From the NCBI GenBank assembly GCA_964059195.1, contig CAXKWD010000006.1, positions 68,403,073-68,467,072 of the forward strand: a stretch of DNA of 64,000 bases, written 5' to 3'. Shown here piece by piece: positions 1-16,885 of the stretch (positions are counted from its first letter, which is position 1; each line of letters starts with the position of its first letter). The position numbers were made by a program, and so were the translations under genes. Under the pieces are notes generated by a model, which was given only the letters and a program-made list of their open reading frames with translations, was not told where the DNA came from and did not search any database. Source of the stretch: Ectobius pallidus (Eukaryota > Arthropoda > Insecta > Blattodea > Ectobiidae).

Positions 1-15
1 AAAAAAGTAAAAAGC

Positions 16-410
16 GTGTCAGAGGTCAAAAAGTTTATACAATACAAAAGAAGCTGCAATGAAAAATCAATCACAACCAGGAAAAAGAGTACGCCCTTTG
101 TCACCAGCAAAGGAAAAGTAGTTGCTGGCAGAGTATCAAGGCCTCTCAAAAAGTGTCAGAAGGATTGTAGAGCTCAATTGGAACAAGTCTATGAAATAAT
201 ACTATTAAAATTTTTTAAGAGTATCGAGCCTTAGGTGATAGGAACAAAACAGTGGCATATGTATGTGGTCTTGTTGATTGCAGACCCCCAAAAACACAGA
301 GGAGGAAAAGTGGTGACCCAATAGGTCTATAACTCACTCATTCCATTTCAAGATAAATGATGAACTGAAACAAGTCTGTAGTCAGTGCTTTACAGATACA
401 CGAATATGTT
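16..410 (+). pseudogene. Degenerate coding relic, repeat-associated insect ORF
   Basis: A 72-codon open stretch is followed, in shifting frames, by further protein-like sequence. Seen: a cysteine cluster around KKCQKDC near residues 46-52, then after a stop a segment reading VCSQCFTDTR in another frame at about 365-410. This resembles, from memory, a multi-copy insect ORF family of the form 'C..KC...C ... VC..fF..TL' that is usually transposon-associated. There are several stops and at least two frame changes, so it is not expressed as a protein. The start may lie outside the window. Family assignment is an inference; a chance ORF remains possible. Confidence 0.35.
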
Positions 411-2817
411 CCTAACACAAGCCATCACAAATAGAACTGAACTCCCCATGCCTGGTCCAATTAGTACACACAACTTGGAAAAGCAAACATTTTCAAGTTG
501 TAGAACTTCTTTATCTTGACTTTCTGGACTTTGCAGGTTTTCTGAAGGGCACTTTGTTACTGAGGAAGAAGGATGAAAATGGAGAGCCCTTCAGCTAGCT
601 AAATGCTAAAATGGTCACGATATACAAAGGAGTTTGGCATTGTTAAGTTCAAAAACAGCCTTAACGGAAATGAAGAATTTAGGTAGCTAAGCTTCACCCG
701 CAGAGGTCAAACAAATGCAGTTCTTAGACCTCAAAGATGCTACACAGCACAACTGCAACTAATTAAAGAAGAAAGAAAGACATTATGGATCTTCTGTCCC
801 TAGTTCCAGAGGTGTTCTACCAGTTCTACTATAATCTGAAGTGTGCACCAGGAAATAAGGAAGATTATCCTGGCATTGAAAAACACACGGACGATGAGTA
901 AACCACTGTCCACTGTAAATGACCATGTGCACAACTGCTAGACTATAGTGCATGAAAGTGAAGTAAAAATCTGGAATTTTGAACAAAACAAAATTAATTC
1001 TATAGGTGCTGCTTTGATATTTTCGTGTTTTAGTGCAGGTTATTGCTTACATATTTAATGCACAGGTTAATTTTGGCGTTATTCTCTAATTGATCTGCTT
1101 ATTATAAGCATAAATGGATTTTTAATAATAACAAAGATAAATGTTGCTGAAGCTAATAGTAGTACTGTATAAGCCACTTACACTTGATTACCAAAACAGG
1201 ATAAGTCACATACATTTTCAGTGAATAAAGAAATGCGGTATATAATTTAATTGTGGCATATTATTAAGAATGCTATAACAAAATATGTCGTGAGGAAGAT
1301 GTAGAGATCAAAGCCAATTATAGTGATTGAATTAAAAAAAAAAGTCTCTCCTGAAAAATCATATTTTTACTTATACACTTTTGCCTTAACAGTCTGATAA
1401 GGTACACCTTTGAGGGTTAAATTTTTTTATTATTATTACGTCCTTACTTTGGTGGAAGAAAAATTAATCACCTCTTATACTTTCTTAGTTATGGCGATAA
1501 ACGTTCGATGATGTCACCTACTTAAGCCGGTAAGTAAGTATTTTTGTCGCCTATTTTCCATAATTGGAAATCTTTACATCATAACATGTAAACAAAGCGT
1601 TTACATCATAACTCGAGAACTGATCAGCATATGATATGCAATCGGGTGTACATTATAAGAAATTATAGCCCTCATTCTTTAGCTGATTCACACATTACTG
1701 GAACATAGAACGACAAAACAAGAATTCATTTGTATTCTACGGCATATAAATTCAAGTTATCCACTGTTAGCAATCACATGAATCATTCATGAATTTAATT
1801 CCGAATAGCGGGATGCATTCAGTCTATGTAATAGCTTATTTTATTCCTCCTTTGGACTAAGAAACATTTTATAAATAGATTTTGAAAACAGTATACAGTA
1901 CAAAAGTAAGTTTGGATGAATACTGCCTTAAAATGCTAATAAAGTTCTCAAAATTAGATTTTTGTTATTTCCTTTTACCTTACATGAAAAATATGGTAAA
2001 ATATTAAGGTTAATTAAATATTTAACAAATTTTATATTAAGAATTTTGTAGAATATATCAACTTTGGGAACTTCTTTCAAATTAACTTTTAAATCTTTCA
2101 CTTCCGGATGTCATATCGCATTTTACAATACGAAGATGAGAGGATATTGTAGCAAATTACGCTCGGTTGAAAATTCCGTGAAGTATTCTGCCCAAGTTTC
2201 AGATCCTCCACAATTGGGCTATTTCACCCGCGTCTATATCCTTTAATGTATATAAATTGAATCACTAGTTCAAGGTTCTATTTGTGAATCGCAATAGAAA
2301 TATTTATCTCATCACTTGATCAAATTTTATGTGAATATATTCATCAGTGAGACAACTGAATTACATGACATAATAATTATTAAGATAACTTACATTGCTA
2401 TCTGTAAGAAAGAGATAAATTAAACTATTGCTTCCGGAGGATTGTAACGAGATTTCGCGAAATTAAGTTCATATTAGAAATGATACCATCTGCATTAATT
2501 GAGAATATTAGAATCTAATAACTTACTGGATAGAATGTGGCTGGAAGAACCAATGTAATAATGAAAATTAGATTGTCCTTATAAAATGAAATTAATACTC
2601 TAGATTGCATATTGAACGTTACCAAACTATGAATGATCAAATTCTAATTGTCTTGAACAGAGTTACGTAAATATTTCTCTGTACATCTTTGATTGGCTCA
2701 ACAATCAAAATTCATGGCATCAAATCACCTTGAACTTTTATTATTAATTCCTTTTAAAACACATATTAATTATAAGATAGCGAACAGAGTTCTAACAACA
2801 GTCCTATAGGCTTACTT
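411..2817. other. Unassigned AT-rich intergenic DNA
   Basis: No coding region, tRNA-like unit or clear transposon end recognised on either strand. Only short A/T tracts (for example near 1,335) and scattered short ORFs without protein character. Confidence 0.6.
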
Positions 2818-3178
2818 TTATACCAAGTGTACTGTATACTGTACTAACTCCATCCAACCATTCCTTGCAAATCCTACTTCCGTTGAATCTATCCTAATAT
2901 TGTCATCCCGCCTACGTCTAGGTCTTCCAAGTGGTCTTTTCCCTTCGGGTCTCGCAGTCAATGCTTTTGAGATATGTATTTCCTCCCCCATGCGCGCAAC
3001 ATGTCCAGTCCATTTTATCCTCCGTGATATAATTACCCTTGCTATATCCGGTGAAGAGTGCAGGTCATGAAGCTCGTCGTTATGCAGTTTTCTCCAGTCC
3101 CCATTTTCATCTATCTTATGTCCAAATATTTTCCTAAGCACCCCGTTTTCGAAAACTCTCAGCTTATGTTCTTCCATA
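2818..3178 (-). pseudogene. Non-LTR retrotransposon (LINE) reverse-transcriptase C-terminal fragment
   Basis: About 120 codons match the region downstream of the RT domain in insect LINE ORF2 proteins: a run with WRKLHNDELHDLHSSP, then RRIKWTGHVARMGEE, then PEGKRPLGRPRRRRDDNIR. In intact elements this segment follows the polymerase fingers/palm/thumb and ends near the ORF2 C terminus. Nothing of the endonuclease or the catalytic FADD-type motif is present upstream (higher coordinates), so this is a 5'-truncated insertion, the usual outcome of target-primed reverse transcription. The frame is open over the fragment, suggesting modest age. Clade not determined. Confidence 0.8.
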
Positions 3179-3584
3179 TTATAATACAACCAGCAGGATA
3201 ATTGTCTTAAAAAAATGTACTTTTACTTTTCTGGACAGAAGGCGAGAAGGTAAAGCTTTCTGCACTGCATAAGTAAGTACTGTACACTGTATATAAGAAA
3301 TTATCACGAGGATAAATGGCATAAGGTTTTAGACGTCCGTCTGAAGTAGTATTAGGTTACACAATATTTAATACCACGGAAATAGCAAAACTGTGAACGA
3401 TGATGTATTGATATCCAGCTAATGATTAGGGGAGATTTAAATAATTTGCTTAATAGCCTACGTATTGGTAATCTAAAGGGTTCAGGCAAGTAAAAAAGCT
3501 AGAAGAAGGAAGATTCAAACACCGATAATATTAGGACTAAGTCACAGTCTCAAGTATCAAAATCACTGTGTAACACCAGACTCC

Positions 3585-3905
3585 ATAGGATGCGTGGGCA
3601 TATAGACGATGAGATTCATCAAGTCTGCAATTGTGTCTATCCGTCTGTCTGTGTGTCTGCGAACTACGTAACTCGAAAAAGAAAAAATCGTATTCAAAAG
3701 TCTACCATTGGGTTACGTATCATATGGGGACGTGAACCAAAATTGGTGGCGATTTTCTCTTACATTTATTACTACTTTGTATTAATAAAATTTAACTTTT
3801 CTCGATTTTCTAGAAAAAGGTTTTAACGATTTTCGTTAAATTTTGTACCCGAAGTACTTATACTTACATCTAAAACTTTTATTTTAAACAATTTTCTTTA
3901 AAATT
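3585..3905 (+). repeat. Dispersed repeat family A, copy 1
   Basis: A TCTGTCTGTG tract is followed by a conserved body (ATGGGGACG, then TTTTCTCTTA, a CGATTTTCT...AACGATTTT block and TTAAATTTTGTAC). The same order is seen at 30,180-30,510 on this strand and at 19,545-19,935 on the opposite strand. The ORF covering it is not protein-like. Confidence 0.6.
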
Positions 3906-4320
3906 TAAAGACATCGTTTGCATAAATTCAGGTTGTTAGGACTGAGGCTGAAGCAATGAATACGGCCTTTGTAAAGTGATAAAGCTATATAGTCCGTAGT
4001 AATGGCAGATAAAGTAGTGAGGATGTGACATATAAGATTTTATTAAAATTAGGATGAACCCAGTTAAACAGAACGTGTATTGAAAAACAGACTGCTCTGC
4101 ATATATTCTTTGCTGAACTGACTACATATTGACTTCTTCCCAAAACGCCGGAGGGTAAATTCTCTTCTTTCCGGCTTACAGAAGAAGTAGGGAGAGGTAT
4201 GCTTGACTAGAGCACGTTGGGAATAAACTAAAACATTGTGCTTTAAAAAGACTGCCTTTAAGTTTAAATATTGTTTCCACTTATTCATGGGAATATGTGA
4301 TGTTACAATAATAAATACAA

Positions 4321-8080
<3,760 letters not shown>

Positions 8081-8214
8081 TATGAAATTTTTCAACCTTT
8101 TTGAACCCAAGGACCTCTAAAATGTCAAAAGAACTTTACGGACCCCTAATTTTAATCCCAATTTTAAGTAGGCTATCTGTAGGTATATATTCTTAATATT
8201 TGGGGCATTAATTA

Positions 8215-9998
8215 CACTGCCCAACAAAAAAAAAAAACATTTTTTAAATGTTTCCTTCACTTCATGAGTCAATTCTTACTAATTTTGGGTTGATAGAAAC
8301 GAAATTGACAAAGAAAATCTTTTGTTAGCTCTAGTTTCTGAGATAAACAATAGGCGAAAGTTTTTAATTTTAAAGGATTAAGAGAAAAGGGTAAATTTAA
8401 CATTTATAAATATTAATTACATAATGTGCTAACAACATTAAAAGTGTGACCGTTCTTTTATTAATGACAGTTAACATCCTAAATTGATTAAATAAAACCT
8501 ACCATGCCGTTGGATCTACAGAGAATCAACTGGTTGCATCCTGAGATCGCTGTCTTTTGGCTTTTTCTCTTGTGAGTTCAGGAGCATCCCTACACACAAA
8601 CCAGCAGTAATCCGCAAGCACTAGCAGACCTGATATCTCCGTTCTATCACAGAAATATCCTGATGGAACCTTTCTCCATGCTCGTCACTGACAGCTCCAC
8701 AACTAGTTGGGAAAAAATTGAGATCGGAGTGGAGAAAATGAATTTTTAGGGACATGTTGCATCTGAGTTGATGGTATTTTTGTAGAAGTACCGTCGCCAA
8801 CTGAGTGTAGTCATCATCTCTTTTATTCCCTAAAAATCCATGCACAACTCCCTTGAGAGCTTCCCAAGCTGCCTTTACTTCCCCTTCCAAAAGTAGGTCG
8901 AATGCAGGAACCTTTACAAGTTGACGTATTTGTGGCCCAACAGAGATGCCTTCCTTGACTTTTGCATCTCTTAGTCCAGAAAATTTCTCTCTCAAATATT
9001 TAAAAGGCTGGCCTTCTTGGTTCATGCCTTTGACAAAATTCTTTGTCAAACCCAGCTTGATATGTAGAGGTGGAAGAAAAACATCTTTTGGATCCACAAG
9101 AGGCTCGAATGAGATCACTCAACTCCGATTGGCTCAATCTGTGCTGTTGATAATCTTTCACATCAAAATCAGGATCATGGGGTGTTGGAGGCTTGTTGAG
9201 TTCTTCTTCTTTCACACTGCCTTCATTTTCTACTTCCAACTCATAATTTTGGGGTGGAGTAGGAACTGGTAAACTGTCTGAATGTGGAATAGGTGAAATA
9301 GCTGATGGAAGATACGGGTATTGAACTGTTGCTTTTTTCATTGACAATCCTGCCTTTATAGGTGGAGTCAAGCAAAAATAGCAGTCATCTGTATAATTGT
9401 AGGCTCCCGTCAAACCATAGGCACAGCAAAAGGCATTAATCGTTTTTTTATTTTTCAGCCACTCGTAATAAAACTGAACATGAGTTGCAACATATATGTG
9501 GGACCAATGCCTTATCCTGGTTCCCTACCTTCATACCAAAATAATGTTGGTAGGCAGTCTTCACAAGAGGCGTCAGTTTGCGTTTCTGTGACGAAAAATG
9601 TTATTTCACCACAAATGTAACAAAAATTCTTCACTAAATTTACAAATTTCCATGGCATGATGATGTAAAAAAATTTGCTCTTTAAAACTCTCCAAAACAA
9701 AAATTCTGCACTAATTACAACAGATACTCCGAAATTCACCGTCACAACAATGGTGTTTACGTTTGTAATCACCCACAGCTAGACTACTGTTGTATTTTGA
9801 CAGTTGACAAGTGTGCCAACATCCAAAAACAAATTTTCCCGAAACTGAAAATTTTGACTATAGAGAATATAAAATGTCACTGTATCTCCAAAACAAGAGC
9901 TAATCGGTAATTTCTATGGTAATTTATGAATTCAGCAGGTGAAAACACATAAGAATTAGCTATTTTTGAGCCCGAAACATTTCCATTGTTGGGCAGTG
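8215..9998 (-). mobile_element. CACTG-ended DNA transposon carrying a broken ORF
   Basis: A perfect 13-bp inverted repeat marks the ends: CACTGCCCAACAA at 8,215-8,227 and its reverse complement TTGTTGGGCAGTG at 9,986-9,998. Both ends also carry an AAATGTTTC-type subterminal block. The 1.78-kb interior contains one minus-strand coding relic (8,621-9,772). No clear target-site duplication was found (left flank TTAATTA, right flank GTAGGCC). A CACTG terminus would suit the CMC (CACTA/Chapaev-like) group, but the superfamily is not established by this evidence. Confidence 0.6.
8621..9772 (-). pseudogene. Broken ORF of a multi-copy arthropod protein family with DEHGERFHQD motif
   Basis: Read on the minus strand, at least three frames together give a recognisable protein: an N-terminal zinc-binding-like stretch with FCYICGE, a CC..C segment (HICCNSC), DDCYFCLTPP, a proline/acidic linker, then a C-terminal part with LPPLHIKLGLTKNFVK, VGPQIRQL, FHSDLNFF-type sequence and DEHGERFHQDI. 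I recall this combination from highly repeated predicted proteins of arthropods; its biochemical role is unknown to me. Frameshifts and stops separate the pieces (for example just after GEITFF near 9,590) and a central portion is missing, so this copy is dead. Its position inside matching 13-bp inverted repeats suggests it is the transposon's own protein. Confidence 0.7.
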
Positions 9999-10202
9999 GT
10001 AGGCCTATAGGTCATTATAACGAAATAAATCTAAATACTTTTTGACGGAAACACAGTCATTGAGTTGGAAAAAATATTAAAACCGGAGTTTTATTCTTTA
10101 CTTTCCACTTGCTTTATGATGTTTGTTAATTATGTCTGCGGACCATCTGCACAATCTTCGGGGACCACCAGTGGTCTGCGGACCATAGGTTGAGAAACGC
10201 TG

Positions 10203-11750
10203 ACCTAGGGAACTGCTGTGCTGGGTGAACTCGATGAAGAACATAAAACACCTGAACATCGGATCATGTTGATATTATGGTTCTCTTTGGAACAGTGGAC
10301 CATAGGCTCTGTGAGGTAAAATCACGCTTTCTAGCTATCCTCCAGGCATATGAAATTCATATATTTCAAATATATATTTTGGAGATATTTTAAAAAATTA
10401 AATAAGATCAATATCCTTCCAAATAGAAACTTCAATACACATTTAATGTTCAATAAAATATCTTATGAGCTTCCTAAAGAATTTCCTATATGAAAGTTTG
10501 ACATTAATGGTGTGACATTTGTAAAGTCTTTTAAATTTGTATTTTTTTTATAGTTCTTACAGACTAATTATTTATTACTGACTGGAACACCAAAAAATGC
10601 CCTGTAAATGTACTGCAATGAATAGTGTATAGTTTCTTAGGTATTTCATATTTAAGATTGAAGAATGTAAACATTTTCTTTTATGAGAAAACAATAAATC
10701 GCTTGAACTTATAACCACGGATCAACAACCCGGTGCTGTATTATGATTCAGGTTTTAAGATTAACATTTAAATTTCATTTTTGTCAACTTATTACTATTA
10801 CTACAAAATTCGCTAAGAACAGAATGAAAGCATACGGGAAGATTTCCATTATTGAAATTGCAAATGAAGCTGTAGGCCCTTAGATGCTGTGTTATCAACC
10901 CCATTAGTCATCTACCAACATTAGTTGAGTATATATTAACTTTTTTGCAGAATATTGTTTTTTTTTTTGTTTTCACATGAGATTTATCAAAATTCTTGAT
11001 GGTAGAACATATATTAATACCCGTATAATATGATTATGATTTGAAAATAGCTCTATGTTACTTACTGCACATGCTGCGAAGTACTCCATGTTCATCTGTT
11101 AGATAGTAAAGATTCACAAACCTGGAACAACAAAAAATTGAAAGTTTAATAAACTCCAAAATTGATAACAAAAGTTGAGTCACATTATGTAGCGGTGCTA
11201 ACAGCTTTGGGCCCTTCTTAAAAAAATGTCCTGGATCCCCATAATAATTTTTAGGGTGCCAGAAAACTCAAGGATAAGAAAAGTTGAAAATCTAATCATT
11301 TTCACTATTGATTCAATATGATATCAGTTACTATTGTTACATAAGCAGATGAACCTAATTCGGACAAATAACGAATGAGATGATTCCCTGTGAACTTTTA
11401 ATTTAATGTCACTAATTTACAAGCAAAGCAAGGGCCGTAACATCTTCATATAATAAGGCTTTAATCCTTTCAATATCTTTCTAAACATATTTAATTAAGG
11501 ACCCAAAGCAAAATAAATCCAATAGCGCTATTTGCTTTTACAAACAATAAATAACTGAAAACATTACAAAACAGATCACAGAAAGTATTTTAAGGCTTTC
11601 TATAATCATTCAGAGCTTCACACTATATGTTATTGCAAACTGAAAAATGATGAATGTATAAAAATAAGAGCATTGAGTCAGCTATAATTTAATTTGATTC
11701 CCAACATTCGGTTACAAATTGGCCATGTCTTGGACAGAGGAAGTTGACAG
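10203..11750. other. Unassigned AT-rich intergenic DNA
   Basis: No gene recognised on either strand; short homopolymer tracts only. Confidence 0.55.
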
Positions 11751-11751
11751 A

Positions 11752-11912
11752 AGCAGCGGCGCATGGGGGGGGGGGCTGCTAATAATTATAAAATACATTC
11801 TAACAATAATTTAAAACTTCATTTATTATAAGCTGGGAAGTACGAGTATTTTTTCAATTGTCTTTACAACTTATTCTTATTCAATTAAGTTTCTTATCCC
11901 AAACATCATTAA

Positions 11913-11951
<39 letters not shown>

Positions 11952-12632
11952 TGTTATTATTATTATGCCTGTTATTGTGATCAACGCCATCATAATCACA
12001 TTTTTCTCTCTCATCTATTGTTTATAAAAAGTTTTAACATCACAATATATATATATATATATATATATAACATTTAATTTTACTTTTGAAATATAAAGTT
12101 ATCGTACCAGTCGGTCTATTCTCAACTGAACTTGCTCGCCAATAACACACTATTGGGTTCCGTGGGTTTTAAAGCTATCATGTGAAGCTCTGACCAAACC
12201 GGGTTTAATGAAACGGTATCAGTCTGATGACTGAAAGAAGGAATTGAGGAATTGCGGAGAATTTAACTACAGTAATGTACAGTACGAAAAATACTAAATT
12301 GTTTGACTTCCTTGATGATTTGAAATTATTATCAACAGAATAATTTACAATATTCTGCCATTATGAATCCTGCAGCATCTTTTTTGCACCGCGATTTGGA
12401 CTCGATTCGGCAAAACTAATGCATTTGAAATCGATATCGAATTTCTGTTACGTACAGTGAAAACTAATTATTAATGAAAACAGACATTGGGTGTTAAATA
12501 TTTTAAACTACCTTGTATTCTTGTCATTAATTGAACTTCAGTGAAAATGACACAATAATTGAACGAAAAATCATTATAATCTGGGAGACTGGGGGAGCAT
12601 TAGCCCCTTTAGCACCCCCCGCGGCAGCCCAA
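11752..12632. mobile_element. Possible non-autonomous DNA element with G-rich ends
   Basis: AGCGGCGCATG followed by 11 G (11,765-11,775) on the left faces AGCACCCCCCGCGGCAGCCC on the right, an imperfect inverted pair like the ends of some hAT-type elements. The interior contains an ATT trinucleotide microsatellite (11,919-11,950) and an AT microsatellite (12,046-12,068) and no coding. No target duplication confirmed. Confidence 0.3.
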
Positions 12633-14554
12633 CTGGATAAAAATAATATTGCAACTGCTTATGGGTTAGTTACGAGCATACCGAATTATGACAACTTACG
12701 TAGAGACTAAAATGTATTTTTATGCAATTCAGTTTTTGGATTTATGCATCCTTTTCCAAACTGCCTGGCTGGTTTCCGATGAGGGCTTATAAGTTATAGG
12801 ATGGTATAACATCGGGTGCTGTAATAGAATTATGCTATCGACTGTTAATTATGCTTTAACTAGGTCTCCAGAGTTCCCACATAAATGCATGTTTCTCTTA
12901 CTGTGTTTCGCTGGATGTAGGTTTCAAATGATGGATACTGTCACTGTTTAATTAGAGCGAAGAGTCTATGTGTATTGAACTGACAGAGCTATGCTTACAC
13001 TAGTGCAGCTGCATTCATTTAATCAGCATTAATAATTAACGATATCCCGAAGTGTTATGATGCAAACACAGTACATCTACATACTTAGAACTAATTGCAT
13101 TCATCTATTCAATTCCTGTTTGGCCTAAGGCAACTTCTAAAATATGCGCAAATTTTTTGAAACTTGTATATTTTAGCTTATACAGAACCAGTGTGTTAAT
13201 TAAATCGGTGTAAGGTTTCTTAGTACATTTTAATGTGCCATCTTAGACCTGAAGTCTCCTTCGGAACATTTCGTATGAATTCGAGAGGATTTGGCTTTTA
13301 AGGAAATGAATTTGTTATGCACCTGGAAAATTTAGACAATTTTTGTCGATATTCTCAATTTTTCTCATGAATACATAGACTACCATTTTCTCGAATCCAA
13401 AGTCTAGGAGTAACGTGGCGGTATAGTAATGAATTAGTTATGTTCCGACCTCAATATCGGTTTTTTTTTTTTTTTTTTTTTTTTTTTGTGTTCCGTTTTT
13501 TCTTTGCTTGTTTGATAGTTTTGTTGTGTTCTTAGTACAGTAATCTAAATAAAAATTATTAGGTTTTATAACAAGGCATATTATCCACACAAAATATAAG
13601 TTCTTTATCGTGTAAAAGTAAATTGTTTATGGGAATTTTACAACAGTTTAAATAAAGTAATAATCTGCAATTAGTTTCGCCTTATGCTAACAAAAACAAT
13701 TAAATATTTGAAGAAATATAAGGAAACATAACTTAATATGAGATGTGCAATGAATCACCAATAACTTAAAAAAAAATCTATTTTGTTTCAACAATTAATT
13801 TTCTATCGCTTGAGATTTAAATCCGGACCGCCAATGTAAAAGGCGAGGGCAATAGGACCGGTGTTGGTATCAGTTAATATTAACTTAAATTCAACCTTAA
13901 AAGTAACTAGTCATTATATAGGGCATTCAGGTTTCAACCAGTTTTCGAATTAAGATTGATCTATTCCAAAATTGCATGGAAGCCTATACAATATTTTCAC
14001 AATAAGTGTTTAATGTTTGCATTGCGTAGCATATATAATTATGCGATAGGCTTAAACAAATGAGCGATCCAGATTTATTTGGTTCTAGGCTCACACGTTA
14101 ATGAGAGTGGTCTATTTAACAATTAAATCTCGAATATAATTTCAGTTCTCTTTTTTATACCTATGCGCATATAACGTGCAGTACATGGACAAAGCAAAAC
14201 ATGGTTTTGTGTGCGTGTTCTTGAAATCATCTAAAGGGACATGCTGGCACGTCCGGCACATAGCTGGCGTACGTGGACACGGTTAAGACGTGCCTCACCG
14301 ACGTTAAATTCGTTTCCGGAGACAATTTTTTATCGGCAGTAATTGAATGACCAGGAAAATCGGTTTCTTAGTCTTGTCCATGCTGTTAAATTCGTATTTC
14401 TTACAGAAAGGTAAAGTAGTACATTTTAGATCAAATATTCTTTCCCAAATTTGTAAAACTATATAACTTAAAAAAGTAATTTTGCAGCAACATAACGTAT
14501 TACTTTGGTTAAGTTAATAAACTAATAAATGGAATTATGCTGCACTTACCTTCC
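12633..14554. other. Unassigned AT-rich DNA with a T27 tract
   Basis: No genes recognised. A run of 27 T at 13,461-13,487 may be the tail of a minus-strand retroposon, but no matching retroposon body could be identified to its right. Confidence 0.5.
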
Positions 14555-14850
14555 TGCCTAGTAGGCCGCGATGGTCTCTCTAGAGGTAGCGAGCCCACCT
14601 CTAGATCCGAAAGTCGCGGGATCAAAACCGGCCGCGGGCCACGGATTTTTCAGGACGTAAATATCCTGGGCATGGAGTCCTCAAGCTGGGGGCCTGTGTC
14701 GAAGATCTACGTAAAAGAATTCTAAGCCTAAATTAGAGCCTCTGGAAAAAAAATTTCGGTCCCTTCACGTCCAAGTAATACCTTAGTTTCCGGGGGTAGA
14801 TGTCACTCTGCCTTCTATCGGGAAATAAGCATAACAAAATTCAAGTAAGA
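14555..14850 (+). repeat. tRNA-derived SINE-like repeat (family S1), plus copy
   Basis: A tRNA-like head (TAGTAGGCCGCGATGGTCTC, then CGCGGGATCAAAACCGG in B-box position) is followed by a body with CCTGGGCATGGAGTCC, TTAGAGCCT and a CTTCACGTCC block. A related copy in opposite orientation lies at about 40,740-41,025, with the same order of blocks reversed. The internal promoter boxes are degenerate. Confidence 0.6.
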
Positions 14851-16797
14851 AACATTATCCTGCACTTGGAGCCCCTAAACTTCACTACTGGAAGCAATAT
14901 GAAATGTGATGACCTGCCTGCCTGCTTCAGTGATGGCACGAGTTCAAATGCTTCAATGGGAAATTATATACGATTATAAACACGATTATAACTTACACAT
15001 AACGAAAAACATAACCTTCTGGGATTGTAGAAATGTAAACACGAATTATTATAAATATATTTCGTTCTTCCTAACAATTTTTCATAAGAAAAACAAAATA
15101 TAGTCATTCCATACTATAAAATTTGTTAAGGCTGGGAGCAGAGTCTTTTTTAATAAAAGAAAAGCACTCTATGGAACAAGGTTAAGTGAGTCTTTGTCAG
15201 AAAATAAACGCATAAGCTTTCATTTCATCTGTGCAAAAAAATACTACTTTTCAATAATCCGGAAGGGGAGGAGAGACTTAAACAGAAAGAAATGAAAAGA
15301 AGAAAAGAATTATACAGAACAATACAAGGAAGTATTCTTTTTATTTTGAAACTTTTAATTTTTAGTGATCAAAGTTATTTGGAAAGTCAAGGATTCAGCT
15401 GAGCGATTCCGTATTTTCCTTTTCTTGTCAGAGTTAAAGAAACTGTAATTCGCTTAAACAAATATTCTTTAATGAATCAAAGGGAATTTTACTCTCGAAA
15501 CACTCAATTCGGGATTTCAAAAGAGGAAAAAAACCAAGAGAAAGAAATAGAGATGAAAGAAAAAATTAATAAATCTAAAATTAGTACAGGCAAGTGACCA
15601 AGAATTTTCTAGAAAAAGAAACATTTTACCTCAGTTATTATATTTATGCAGTTACAAGTTACTCATTCTTCTACTGGGCATCAATAAATTTCTTAGAGAT
15701 GCTACTACATAAGCTTCACAGTACATTATTTTTTCCACAAGTTCGGAAGCGGCAAGAGACGGTGGTAGGTTAAACTCAGCAAGTCCGTATTACTACTTAA
15801 CGTGTATCTCTTTATCTTTTTTCTTTCACCCTTAAAAGTTTTGAAGCTCATGGGAACAGTGCCCTTATAACTGGAAACTTTTCTCTACAATACACTTCGC
15901 GAAGAAATGAGAGGCTTTTTGCTAACTTCTCTTGGCGATAAAAATGTAACAGAGCCAAGTTTTCAGTTTCGCGGTTGTAATTTTCTGTTTTGTTTATAAT
16001 TCTTCCTCACTACTTCATATGAGAATTTTTTCATCGTATTTATTTATTTATTTTTTTAAATTAAACAACTCGTACTAATTGGATTGCTGGAATTGCATGA
16101 ATAATGTGTTTACATTAAAAATATATACTACATATCTCCGTTAAGATGAAGTACCCTAATTCATAACGAAATTCGAAACTATCATCCTTCGCTCTATAAA
16201 TTATAATTTTGTTTTTTATTGTGCTACTTTTTTAATGGTGTAATTAATGCTATATGAAATCTCAAGGTAGGCCTATATTATAGGTGGTGAATCAGATTTG
16301 CGACTACGTTAAAAAAGTTATTAATGTTGGAGGGGAAAGGTCCTCTGCTTCTCCTATGGAAAATGTTTTTTTCTTCACACTCCATTTCTAGGCAGGATAG
16401 CTAACACCTTCCTCTTCTATATTTTGGCTATAAAATTTCCCACTTTCTGGAGTAGGAAAGCTGTGTAAATATCTATACCCGTAAGATAATCTATACCCAT
16501 AAGATATAATCAAGATTATACGGTACAAACCATACTAGGGAAATATAATTTACCATATACTGCGTCCAAAGTAACCATAACCACGCATAAAAACGACAGC
16601 TTTCCATCCAGCTTTATACCATCATATTACCAAAACATCACAGTATCGTATTTATTGCATTTACAGCCTTCAAATATTATGAGAACGAGATAACCCTATA
16701 CCTTTACTTTTCAATAAATTTAGACGGCCATAATCCAATTCCTGAATTATTTATCATGTTTACCGTTTTGTTTTCCTTTTTCCTTATTACACACAAA
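14851..16797. other. Unassigned AT-rich intergenic DNA
   Basis: Nothing recognised; purine-rich tracts around 15,260-15,560 and no coding potential. Confidence 0.5.
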
Positions 16798-16885
16798 CAC
16801 CCATGCCCGAGGCGGGATTCGAACCCACAGCCTCCTTCACCACGACTCCAAGGCGGCACACTTTAGCTACTTTTGGCTAAGGAGC
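16798..16885 (-). repeat. tRNA-like SINE fragment
   Basis: On the minus strand: TTAGCCAAAAGTAGCTAAAG, then a strong B box GGGTTCGAATCCCGCC followed by TCGGGCATGGGTGTTTGTG, the tail wording seen in many arthropod SINEs. Too divergent at the 5' part for a functional tRNA. Confidence 0.55.

Larger units (their letters stand above)
8083..10202. mobile_element. hAT-like non-autonomous element (outer element), interrupted
   Basis: The right end reads ...GGACCATAGGTTGAGAAACGCTG, the reverse of the CAGCGTTTCTCAACC start typical of many animal hAT elements. The left end has TTTTTCAACCTTTTTGAACC followed by AAGGACC, matching that pattern in a degraded form. Flanks ACCTATG (left) and ACCTAGG (right) could be a decayed target duplication. 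The 8,215-9,998 element lies inside. Boundaries are approximate. Confidence 0.45.
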
